The notes under the pieces: model-generated
The model's database searches: none
What the model was told of the DNA's origin: nothing
Seen by the model: only the letters and a program-made list of their open reading frames with translations
Position numbers and translations under genes: made by a program
In this document: piece after piece, positions 1 through 5,983 of the stretch
How positions within the stretch are numbered: the stretch's first letter is position 1
Layout of the letters: each line of letters opens with the position of its first letter
DNA from: Paracoccaceae bacterium
GTDB lineage: Bacteria; Pseudomonadota; Alphaproteobacteria; Rhodobacterales; Rhodobacteraceae
Reading direction: 5' to 3'
NCBI GenBank assembly: GCA_016937725.1
Contig: JAFGVZ010000220.1
Location: 1-15,185 of the forward strand
DNA length: 15,185 nucleotides

Positions 1-13
1 CGCTGCTGGGCTG

Positions 14-40
14 ACAGGGCCGCGCGCCAGCGCGCCCTGT
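14..40. other. GC-rich hairpin at left edge, possibly following an off-window gene
   Basis: ACAGGGC (14-20) pairs with GCCCTGT (34-40), with a further GCG/CGC pairing inside after one bulged base. A TGA at 12-14 preceded by codons Leu-Leu-Gly could be the last codons of a plus-strand gene lying left of the window, in which case this hairpin and the next one sit just past its end. No run of T follows it, so by itself it is not a classical terminator. The gene end is a guess, because only four codons are visible. Confidence 0.35.
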
Positions 41-56
41 CCCGTGGCATAAACCT

Positions 57-86
57 AAAAGGGCGACCCACAGGGTCGCCCTTTTT
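57..86. terminator. Bidirectional rho-independent terminator downstream of ispG
   Basis: A perfect 13-bp stem is formed by AAAAGGGCGACCC (57-69) and GGGTCGCCCTTTT (73-85), with the 3-base loop ACA. Five T follow the GC-rich stem on the plus strand, and the four A at the left give a U-run on the minus strand. It lies about 24 bases past the ispG stop, so it can end minus-strand ispG transcription and also any plus-strand gene arriving from the left. Confidence 0.9.
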
Positions 87-109
87 CCGTTTGGTCAAAC
101 CCGGTCTGG

Positions 110-1237
110 CTACTCCGCCGCTTCCGCGGCAGTGCGCGCTTCGATCTCCGCCGCCTTCTTCTCGACCTGCTCCACGATATGCTCGACCATCTGGTCGTTG
201 CTCAGCTTGTGGCTTTGCTTCCCCGCCAGATAGACCATCCCCGACCCGGCCCCTCCGCCGGTAAAGCCCACATCGGTCATCAACGCCTCGCCCGGACCAT
301 TCACCACACAGCCGATGATCGACAGGCTCATAGGTGTCTTGATATGCGCTAGACGGTCTTCCAACATGGCAACCGTCTTGATCACATCGAACCCTTGCCG
401 CGCGCAAGACGGGCAGGAAATGATATTCACCCCCCGGTGCCGCAGGCCGAGTGATTTCAAAATCTCGTAGCCGATTTTCACTTCTTCCACCGGATCGGCG
501 GAAAGCGACACGCGGATCGTGTCGCCAATCCCCATCCACAGCAGGTTGCCCAACCCGATGGCGGATTTCACCGTGCCAGAGATCATGCCACCCGCTTCGG
601 TAATCCCCAGATGGATCGGGGCATCGGTCGCTTCGGCCAACCCCATATAAGCCGCTGCCGACAAGAACACGTCCGACGCTTTCACGCTGATCTTGAACTC
701 GTGGAAATCGTTGTCTTGCAAGATGCGGATATGATCAAGGCCCGACTCGATCATCGCATCCGGGCACGGTTCGCCGTATTTCTCCAGCAAATGCCGCTCC
801 AGCGACCCGGCATTCACCCCGATGCGAATGGAACACCCATGGTCGCGCGCGGCCTTGATCACTTCGCGCACGCGGGTCGCATCGCCAATGTTGCCGGGGT
901 TGATGCGCAAACACGCCGCACCTGCCTCGGCGGCCTCGATCGCGCGTTTGTAGTGGAAATGAATATCCGCCACGATCGGCACAGGGCTTTCGCGGCACAC
1001 TTCGCGCAACGCGAAACTGGCATCGGTATCGGGCACCGAGACGCGCACGATATCGGCCCCCGCCTCGGCGCAGGCCAGAACCTGCTTGATCGTTGCCGCG
1101 GCATCGCCAGAATCGGTGTTGGTCATCGTCTGCACAGTAATGGGCGCGTCACCACCCACGGGCACGCTGCCCACCATGATCTGGCGGGATTTGCGGCGCG
1201 TGATGTTGCGCCATGGGCGAATGTGGTTGTGGTCCAT
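110..1237 (-). CDS. ispG: 4-hydroxy-3-methylbut-2-enyl diphosphate synthase (IspG/GcpE)
   Basis: IspG is the cytoplasmic [4Fe-4S] enzyme of the MEP pathway that reductively converts 2-C-methyl-D-erythritol 2,4-cyclodiphosphate to HMBPP, feeding carotenoid, quinone and other isoprenoid synthesis. The 375-residue protein shows the N-terminal TIM-barrel signature (VGGDAPITVQTMTNT), LRINPGNIG, and the C-terminal cluster ligands: CPSC (Cys275, Cys278), Cys310 in GCVVNGPGE, and Glu317. The reading frame stays open to a possible start at 1303, but that would add 22 residues absent from the family. The ATG at 1237 (MDHNHIRPWRN) matches the usual start and has AAGG at 1246-1249, eight bases upstream. 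A rodZ-like gene lies directly upstream on the same strand, the same order as rodZ-ispG in Escherichia coli. A hairpin (1282-1312) lies between the two genes, so ispG may have its own promoter or be read through at reduced level. Confidence 0.97.
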   Translation of the reverse strand: MDHNHIRPWRNITRRKSRQIMVGSVPVGGDAPITVQTMTNTDSGDAAATIKQVLACAEAGADIVRVSVPDTDASFALREVCRESPVPIVADIHFHYKRAIEAAEAGAACLRINPGNIGDATRVREVIKAARDHGCSIRIGVNAGSLERHLLEKYGEPCPDAMIESGLDHIRILQDNDFHEFKISVKASDVFLSAAAYMGLAEATDAPIHLGITEAGGMISGTVKSAIGLGNLLWMGIGDTIRVSLSADPVEEVKIGYEILKSLGLRHRGVNIISCPSCARQGFDVIKTVAMLEDRLAHIKTPMSLSIIGCVVNGPGEALMTDVGFTGGGAGSGMVYLAGKQSHKLSNDQMVEHIVEQVEKKAAEIEARTAAEAAE

Positions 1238-1281
1238 CTTGCAAGCCTTGTGCCGTGCGAATTTCTCCAAGACATAAACCA

Positions 1282-1312
1282 AGAGGGGCGCTGCGACAAG
1301 CAACGCCCCTCT
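1282..1312 (-). terminator. Hairpin between rodZ-like gene and ispG (terminator or attenuator)
   Basis: AGAGGGGCG (1282-1290) pairs perfectly with CGCCCCTCT (1304-1312). An inner TGC/GCA pairing follows a C-A mismatch and leaves loop GACAA. On the minus strand the stem is followed by TTGGTTTATG, only moderately U-rich. It begins 27 bases after the rodZ-like stop and ends 45 bases before the ispG start, so it could terminate or attenuate transcription running from the upstream gene into ispG. Confidence 0.6.
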
Positions 1313-1338
1313 GGCTTATCATGGCTAGGGAAATGCCT

Positions 1339-2553
1339 TTACGGTTGAGCTTCCGCAACATTGACGAAGCTGCGCAGATCCTGATCGCCCGACAAATCGG
1401 CGGTGGAAAAGCTTTCCGTCACGGCTTCCGGCGTCAGCGCAATACGGTCCACGACCTGCGCGCCCGGCGCGGTCGGGCCATAGGGCTGACCATCCACCAG
1501 CAGATAGACAGACCCGGAATTTCCAGCGCGCAAAATAGCAGGCTCTTCTGCCTGCGGCACTGCATAGCGCTCTCCCGCATCCAGAACCTTTTCGAACAAG
1601 ACGGTGCCATCCGCTGCGCGCACGCGAATCCAGCTTGGGCGCACCGCGAGCACTTCAAGCTGTGGCGGTCCATCGCGGAGCACCTGAATTTCAGGGGCCG
1701 CGCCCTCGTTCAGCGCAAGCCCTATCGCTTGGTCAATCCCCTCCGGTAAAGCCTGTTCCTGCACCGGGCGGATCGCACCAATCGGACCGTCACGCGATAC
1801 CATGATCGGGGCATCCAAAGCTTCAGGCTGGTAGCTGCGCACCACACCTTGTGCCATATCGCCCGGCAGCGCAGTCTGCGCATTCGCGCTCTCTACACCG
1901 CGGACAGGTGGCACAAGTGCCCCGATTTCAGTGGCTTCCAGACGCGGGGCGGCATTGGCGATGACCGGATCAAGCTCTGCCATGACCTCTGGCGGCTGAT
2001 CTGCGGGGGCAAGCTGCACGCGCTGCACTTCTTTCAGAACCGTCCAGCCCCCAAAGCCAAGGCCAAGCACGAGCGCCAGAACAACTGCGACCGAACCGAC
2101 CGCGCCATAATCCATATTTCGCCAGAACGGCTCTGGCCCTTCGGCCAATCGTGTGCGTGACAAGAGCCCTTGCGACAATTCACCAGAGCCTGAAAATTCC
2201 GCGCGCGGGCGCGACAGCGTGTTGCGCTCCAGGTCGGGATTTATGGCGAAATTCGTTTCGGCGCAAAAGCGCTGATAGCACCAATCCGGGTCCATGCCCA
2301 AATAGCGCGCATAGGACCGCACGTAGCCAGCGATGAAGCTCGGCGCTTCGAACGCCGTCAGATCGCCAGATTCAATTGCCGCGATATAAGTTGCACGAAT
2401 GTGCAATTCACGCTGCACATCCAGCAACGACTTACCCATCGTTGCGCGTTCGCCCCGGATGATGTCTCCCAAACGCACTTCGAAATCATCGAAGCCTGTC
2501 TGCTGACCACTCTCCACTGGCACGTCTTTGGATTTACCGCCAAACCAGTCCAT
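1339..2553 (-). CDS. RodZ-like HTH membrane protein with DUF4115 C-terminal domain
   Basis: RodZ-type proteins are bitopic inner-membrane proteins that link the MreB cytoskeleton to cell-wall elongation through a cytoplasmic helix-turn-helix domain. This 404-residue protein has a Cro/C1-like HTH domain (about residues 24-90, containing LGDIIRGERATMGKSLLDVQ and FIAGYVRSYARYLGMD), a linker, one membrane segment (about 150-173, VAVVLALVLGLGFGG), and a long alanine/proline-rich periplasmic part. It ends in a DUF4115-type domain (WIRVRAADGTVLFEKVL, then GERYAVP and LRAGNSGSVYLLVDG). The ATG at 2553 is chosen because AGAGGG (2560-2565) lies six bases upstream. The GTG at 2601 extends the frame but has no ribosome binding site. 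Placement directly upstream of ispG repeats the E. coli rodZ-ispG order, which supports the assignment. A role in cell shape is inferred from the family, and no MreB gene is visible here. Confidence 0.88.
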   Translation of the reverse strand: MDWFGGKSKDVPVESGQQTGFDDFEVRLGDIIRGERATMGKSLLDVQRELHIRATYIAAIESGDLTAFEAPSFIAGYVRSYARYLGMDPDWCYQRFCAETNFAINPDLERNTLSRPRAEFSGSGELSQGLLSRTRLAEGPEPFWRNMDYGAVGSVAVVLALVLGLGFGGWTVLKEVQRVQLAPADQPPEVMAELDPVIANAAPRLEATEIGALVPPVRGVESANAQTALPGDMAQGVVRSYQPEALDAPIMVSRDGPIGAIRPVQEQALPEGIDQAIGLALNEGAAPEIQVLRDGPPQLEVLAVRPSWIRVRAADGTVLFEKVLDAGERYAVPQAEEPAILRAGNSGSVYLLVDGQPYGPTAPGAQVVDRIALTPEAVTESFSTADLSGDQDLRSFVNVAEAQP

Positions 2554-2636
2554 TGCCCGCCCTCTGACCGCTTGATTGCTCACCTGAGCCTCAACTTGCA
2601 CAAAACCCGGCCTCTTTTGGGCCGCTATTCCAATGC

Positions 2637-2642
2637 AGTATA
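2637..2642 (-). promoter_or_regulatory. Putative -10 element for the rodZ-like gene
   Basis: On the minus strand these bases read TATACT, one mismatch from TATAAT, 84 bases before the chosen start of the rodZ-like gene and downstream of hemA. The -35 position (TTCAAT at 16-base spacing) is weak and falls inside an inverted repeat. This is motif reading only. Confidence 0.35.
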
Positions 2643-2650
2643 AGGGATTT

Positions 2651-2667
2651 CACTTCGAATTGAAGTG
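2651..2667. repeat. Inverted repeat CACTTC-N5-GAAGTG between hemA and rodZ-like gene
   Basis: Perfect 6-base arms CACTTC (2651-2656) and GAAGTG (2662-2667) flank GAATT. It sits 11 bases past the hemA stop and overlaps where the -35 of the putative rodZ-like promoter would be. No U-run follows on the minus strand, so an operator is as likely as a weak hemA terminator. Confidence 0.5.
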
Positions 2668-2677
2668 GTAACAAGCG

Positions 2678-3901
2678 TTAAGCAGACATTTCGGCACGAT
2701 TCAGCGCACAATGCGCCCAAAGACCGTCCATCGCATGCACCAAACGGTCGATCATCTTGGGATCGTGCACCGGCGACGGGGTGAAGCGCAGGCGTTCGGT
2801 GCCACGTGGCACGGTCGGGAAGTTGATCGGCTGCACGTAAATTCCATGCTCGGTCAACAACATGTCCGAAATCTTTTTGCAATGCACCGGGTCGCCCACA
2901 TGGACCGGCACGATATGGCTGCCATGGTCGATGATCGGCAGGCCCAGACCGCGCAGGCGCATTTTCAGAATGCGTGCGTTTTCTTGCTGCTTGTCGCGCA
3001 GGTATTGCGCCGTTTTCAGGTATTCGACAGATGCAGCCGCGCCAGCCGCCACGGCTGGCGGTAAAGACGTGGTGAAGATGAAGCCAGGCGCGTAAGACCG
3101 GATGGCGTCACACATTTTGACGGATGCCGCAATATAGCCGCCCATCACGCCATAGGCCTTAGCCAAAGTGCCGTTGATAATGTCGATGCGGTGCATCAAC
3201 CCGTCACGCTCTGCCACACCGGCACCGCGCGGGCCATACATGCCGACAGCGTGCACTTCGTCTATGTAGGTCAATGCGCCGAATTCGTCGGCCAGATCGC
3301 AAATGGCTTCGATCGGGCCGAAATCGCCATCCATGGAATAGATCGATTCAAACGCAATCAGTTTGGGCGCGGCGGGGTCGTCGGCAGCCAGCAATTCGCG
3401 CAAGTGCGCAAGATCGTTGTGCCGGAAAATACGCTTCGCACCGCCATTACGGCGCACGCCTTCAATCATCGAAGCGTGGTTCGACGCATCCGAATAGATA
3501 ATCAGGCCGGGAAACAGCTTGGGTAGGGTCGACAGCGTCGCGTCATTGGCAATATAGGCCGAAGTGAACAGCAGCGCCGCTTCTTTCTGGTGCAGATCGG
3601 CCAACGAGGCTTCCAGCCGTTTGTGGTATGCTGTCGTGCCGGAAATATTCCGCGTGCCGCCAGACCCTGCGCCGGTCGCGTCGAGGGCTTCGTGCATTGC
3701 CGCCAGAACAACGGGGTTCTGACCCATGCCAAGATAGTCGTTGCCGCACCAAACCACGATCTCTTGCGTCGTGCCATCAGGGCGGTTCCAGACAGCTTTG
3801 GGGAAGTGATCCTTCTGCCGCTCGATGTCGATGAAGGTTCGATAGCGCCCCTCTACATGAAGCTGGTTAAGGGCGACATCGATTGCGGCTTCGTAATTCA
3901 C
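2678..3901 (-). CDS. hemA: 5-aminolevulinate synthase (HemA)
   Basis: This PLP enzyme condenses glycine with succinyl-CoA to 5-aminolevulinate, the first committed step of heme, bacteriochlorophyll and cobalamin synthesis by the Shemin (C4) pathway of alphaproteobacteria. The 407-residue length is typical of Rhodobacter-type HemA. Visible signatures are the N-terminal EGRYRTFIDIER, glycine-rich GAGSGGTRNISGTTAYH, FESIYSMDGDFGP, YIDEVHAVGMYGPRGAGV, the Schiff-base lysine Lys248 in NGTLAKAYGV, and the C-terminal PTVPRGTERLRFTPSP. The start codon is GTG at 3899-3901, with AGGGAG (3908-3913) six bases upstream, and it agrees with known HemA N-termini. The 181-base upstream gap carries an FNR-type box, a PrrA/RegA-like palindrome and other repeats, fitting the oxygen and redox control known for Rhodobacter hemA. 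R. sphaeroides has a second ALA synthase (HemT), so this copy may not be the only one in the genome. Confidence 0.97.
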   Translation of the reverse strand: MNYEAAIDVALNQLHVEGRYRTFIDIERQKDHFPKAVWNRPDGTTQEIVVWCGNDYLGMGQNPVVLAAMHEALDATGAGSGGTRNISGTTAYHKRLEASLADLHQKEAALLFTSAYIANDATLSTLPKLFPGLIIYSDASNHASMIEGVRRNGGAKRIFRHNDLAHLRELLAADDPAAPKLIAFESIYSMDGDFGPIEAICDLADEFGALTYIDEVHAVGMYGPRGAGVAERDGLMHRIDIINGTLAKAYGVMGGYIAASVKMCDAIRSYAPGFIFTTSLPPAVAAGAAASVEYLKTAQYLRDKQQENARILKMRLRGLGLPIIDHGSHIVPVHVGDPVHCKKISDMLLTEHGIYVQPINFPTVPRGTERLRFTPSPVHDPKMIDRLVHAMDGLWAHCALNRAEMSA

Positions 3902-3956
3902 TACCCACTCCCTGGCATCGGCTCGGTATATTCGCTTTTATAGATATTCTGGATTC

Positions 3957-3982
3957 GTGCAAACCAAATTACCCTTTTGCAC
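3957..3982. repeat. Inverted repeat GTGCAAA-N12-TTTGCAC in the hemA leader
   Basis: Perfect 7-base arms GTGCAAA (3957-3963) and TTTGCAC (3976-3982) are separated by 12 bases. A third TGCAA lies at 3991-3995 and pairs as an inverted repeat with TTGCA at 3977-3981. The repeats lie 56-95 bases upstream of the hemA start, between it and the FNR-type box. The regulator is unknown to me. Confidence 0.5.
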
Positions 3983-4009
3983 AAATCCCATGCAAGTTGC
4001 GAACATCCC

Positions 4010-4023
4010 ATGATTTAGATCAA
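4010..4023. promoter_or_regulatory. FNR/FnrL-type box upstream of hemA
   Basis: On the minus strand the site reads TTGAT-CTAA-ATCAT, one mismatch from the consensus TTGAT-N4-ATCAA. It is centred about 115 bases before the hemA GTG. Rhodobacter sphaeroides hemA is known to be controlled by the oxygen-sensing regulator FnrL through such a box, so function here is inferred from family knowledge plus motif and position. I could not fix the transcription start, so whether the site activates or represses is open. Confidence 0.72.
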
Positions 4024-4044
4024 GTCTAACCCAAAGAACATAGG

Positions 4045-4064
4045 ATACCACCGCATACCACCGC
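4045..4064. repeat. Tandem direct repeat of ATACCACCGC upstream of hemA
   Basis: Two perfect, directly adjoining copies of ATACCACCGC lie at 4045-4054 and 4055-4064. The 10-base period places both copies on nearly the same face of the helix, as in direct-repeat activator sites. It lies between the FNR-type box and the PrrA-like palindrome and shares its last two bases with the latter. Confidence 0.55.
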
Positions 4065-4077
4065 GCCGAATCGTCGC
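4063..4077. promoter_or_regulatory. PrrA/RegA-like palindrome GCGNC-N5-GNCGC upstream of hemA
   Basis: The bases read GCGCC-GAATC-GTCGC, which fits the degenerate half-site pattern GCGNC/GNCGC described for the redox response regulators PrrA and RegA, here with 5-base spacing. It sits just past the stop of the upstream small gene and about 170 bases before hemA. The motif is loose and the DNA is GC-rich, so a chance match is possible. Support comes from the nearby FNR-type box and known PrrA control of hemA in Rhodobacter. Confidence 0.42.
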
Positions 4078-4082
4078 GCGCC

Positions 4083-4478
4083 TTATTCTGGCTTAATTTC
4101 CAATGCGATAACGCAGGATCGCCCGCCACTGCGCGCCGCGTTGCACCCGTCTAGCGCAGCGTCGCGTGCGGCTCTCAGGTCGGGCAAATCCGCAACCGCG
4201 ACCGCCGATTCTGCCAATAACCCATCTTGGACCAAACCGTCATTCGGGGCCAAAGCCATGGCTGCAAAGCGCGCGCCCTCGGGCACAAACAACGACAACG
4301 CGTCCCGATTCTGACCCACAAGACGCAGCATGGCCACGCCTTCGGGTGACAAGAAGGGATGTAACTGGATGGTGATCTGCACGCCATCCAGCGTGTAGGT
4401 TTCGGTGGGAACCTGCTGCGCCTGCGCGGGAGGGGCCAACAAGGTTAATGCGGCCAGAACAAGGCTGGTGTTTTTCAT
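4083..4478 (-). CDS. Small exported protein of unknown function upstream of hemA
   Basis: The 131-residue protein starts with a typical Sec signal peptide (MKNTSLVLAALTLLAPPAQA, predicted cleavage after Ala-Gln-Ala). The mature part is about 110 residues, with YTLDGVQITIQLHPFLSPE near its start and a C-terminal pair Cys112/Cys122 around GCNAARSGGRSC that could form a disulfide in the periplasm. The ATG at 4478 is supported by a GGAG nine bases upstream. No catalytic motif is evident. It is far too short, and exported, to be an ALA synthase, although I recall small relatives in this group carrying that label, probably from their neighbour. It is on the hemA strand but separated by 181 bases with apparent promoter elements, so the two may be transcribed separately. 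The gene is probably real; its function is unknown. Confidence 0.8.
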   Translation of the reverse strand: MKNTSLVLAALTLLAPPAQAQQVPTETYTLDGVQITIQLHPFLSPEGVAMLRLVGQNRDALSLFVPEGARFAAMALAPNDGLVQDGLLAESAVAVADLPDLRAARDAALDGCNAARSGGRSCVIALEIKPE

Positions 4479-4595
4479 ACGCGATCACTCCGAGAGTCGA
4501 TTCCCATTCTGTGACGGTTATAGCCCGTGCGGCAGGTCTGGACACCCCCAAGGCAGGTGTTACCCTTCAACAAGACTTAACTTGCGGAGCATAAG

Positions 4596-5981
4596 ATGAC
4601 CGACACACTCGCCCCCGTCCTGTCCCGGATCGACGCTGACTTGCCTCAAGCGCTCGAGCGGTTGTCGGACCTGCTGCGCATCCCCTCCATATCAACCGAC
4701 CCGGCGCATAAGGCAGATGTCGAAGCCGCCGCCGATTGGTTGGTCAAGGAATTGGCCGCCATGGGGTTTTCGGCGCGCAAGGACCCGACCACGGGGCACC
4801 CGATGGTCGTGGCGACGGGCGGCGCAGATGCCGGGCCCCATTTGCTGTTTTACGGGCATTACGACGTGCAACCGGTGGACCCTCTGAACCTGTGGAAGCG
4901 CGACCCGTTCGACCCGGAAGTGCAGGAGACGCCGCGCGGAAAAGTGATCCGTGGGCGCGGCGCCTCCGACGATAAGGGCCAGCTTATGACCTTTGTCGAG
5001 GCTTGCCGCGCATGGCTGGCCGTGCATGGCAGCTTGCCGGTGCAACTGACGTTCTTTCTGGAAGGCGAGGAAGAAAGCGGTTCGCCCTCGCTTGTGCCCT
5101 ACATGAAAGAGCACGCCGACGCGCTGAAAGCCGATGTGGCCCTGATCTGCGACACCACCATGTATGACGCCGAAACCCCCGCCATCACAACCATGCTGCG
5201 CGGGCTTTTGGGCGAGGAAGTGACCATCCATGCCGCTGACCGCGACTTGCATTCGGGCATGTTCGGTGGGGCTGCAATGAACCCGGCGCGGGCTCTGGCG
5301 CGCATTCTGGCCGATCTGCATGACGATCAGGGCCGTGTCACGTTGCCCGGGTTCTATGACGATGTGCCGGAGTTGAGCCAGGACATCCGCGCGCAATGGG
5401 CGGGCTTGGGGTTTGACGCAGAGGCGTTCTTGGGCAAGGTCGGCCTGCGCCTGCCCGCGGGCGAACAGGACCGCAGCGCGCTGGAAATGATCTGGGCGCG
5501 TCCGACCTGCGAGATTAACGGCATGATCTCGGGCTATACCGGCGCGGGGTTCAAGACCGTGTTGCCCGCGCAAGCCAGCGCCAAGGTCAGCTTCCGGTTG
5601 GTGGGCGGGCAAGACCCGCACAAGATTCGCGCGGCGTTCCGAGACTTCGTGCAAGCCCGCCTGCCCGCCGATTGCAGCGCCGAATTTGCCGAGCATGGCG
5701 CGTCGGGTGCGTCGACCATGGCGACCGACCACCCGGCCTTTGAAGCAGCGCGCCAAGCATTGAGCGCCGAATGGCCCAAGCCTGCGGCCTTCATCGGCTC
5801 TGGCGGGTCGATCCCGATTGCGGGCTATTTCAAGACCATTCTGGGCATGGATTCCATGCTGATCGGCTTTGCCAAGGATGATGACGCCATTCACTCGCCA
5901 AATGAAAAGTATGATCTGGACAGCTTCCATCGTGGAATACGGTCATGGGCACGGATCATTGACGCAATTTCAAAGGCTTGA
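4596..5981 (+). CDS. M20 family metallopeptidase (dipeptidase/carboxypeptidase type)
   Basis: The 461-residue protein belongs to the M20 di-zinc hydrolases of the ArgE/DapE/CNDP type, in the branch usually annotated as M20 family dipeptidase. Expected active-site elements are present: His88 in YGHYDVQP, bridging Asp115 in GASDDKGQ, catalytic and ligand glutamates in LEGEEESGS (146-153), Asp176 in ICDT, and His433 in AIHSPNEKYD. The lid domain (about 190-310) carries the family histidine His209 in DLHSGMFGG. There is no signal peptide, so it should act in the cytoplasm. The ATG at 4596 follows GCGGAG at a normal distance. The stop overlaps the region where the next gene, a P450, begins, implying co-transcription and translational coupling. 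The peptide substrate cannot be told from sequence; peptide recycling is the default guess. Confidence 0.92.
   Translation: MTDTLAPVLSRIDADLPQALERLSDLLRIPSISTDPAHKADVEAAADWLVKELAAMGFSARKDPTTGHPMVVATGGADAGPHLLFYGHYDVQPVDPLNLWKRDPFDPEVQETPRGKVIRGRGASDDKGQLMTFVEACRAWLAVHGSLPVQLTFFLEGEEESGSPSLVPYMKEHADALKADVALICDTTMYDAETPAITTMLRGLLGEEVTIHAADRDLHSGMFGGAAMNPARALARILADLHDDQGRVTLPGFYDDVPELSQDIRAQWAGLGFDAEAFLGKVGLRLPAGEQDRSALEMIWARPTCEINGMISGYTGAGFKTVLPAQASAKVSFRLVGGQDPHKIRAAFRDFVQARLPADCSAEFAEHGASGASTMATDHPAFEAARQALSAEWPKPAAFIGSGGSIPIAGYFKTILGMDSMLIGFAKDDDAIHSPNEKYDLDSFHRGIRSWARIIDAISKA
5973..5976 (+). promoter_or_regulatory. Ribosome binding site deciding the P450 start
   Basis: AAGG lies seven bases before GTG 5984 and only one base before TTG 5978, the other in-frame start. 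Spacing therefore favours the GTG, placing the P450 start 3 bases after the peptidase stop. Confidence 0.6.
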
Positions 5982-5983
5982 TC

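Noticed and set aside
611..1348. 245-codon plus-strand frame opposite ispG
   Set aside because: Antisense shadow of ispG; histidine- and arginine-rich translation with no domain.
4083..4478. Calling the small gene upstream of hemA an ALA synthase
   Set aside because: It is 131 residues, has a signal peptide and no PLP lysine or ALA synthase motif.
4692..5930. Long open frame on the minus strand opposite the M20 peptidase
   Set aside because: It mirrors the codon pattern of a GC-rich gene whose active-site motifs are all intact on the plus strand, and its own translation shows no recognisable domain.
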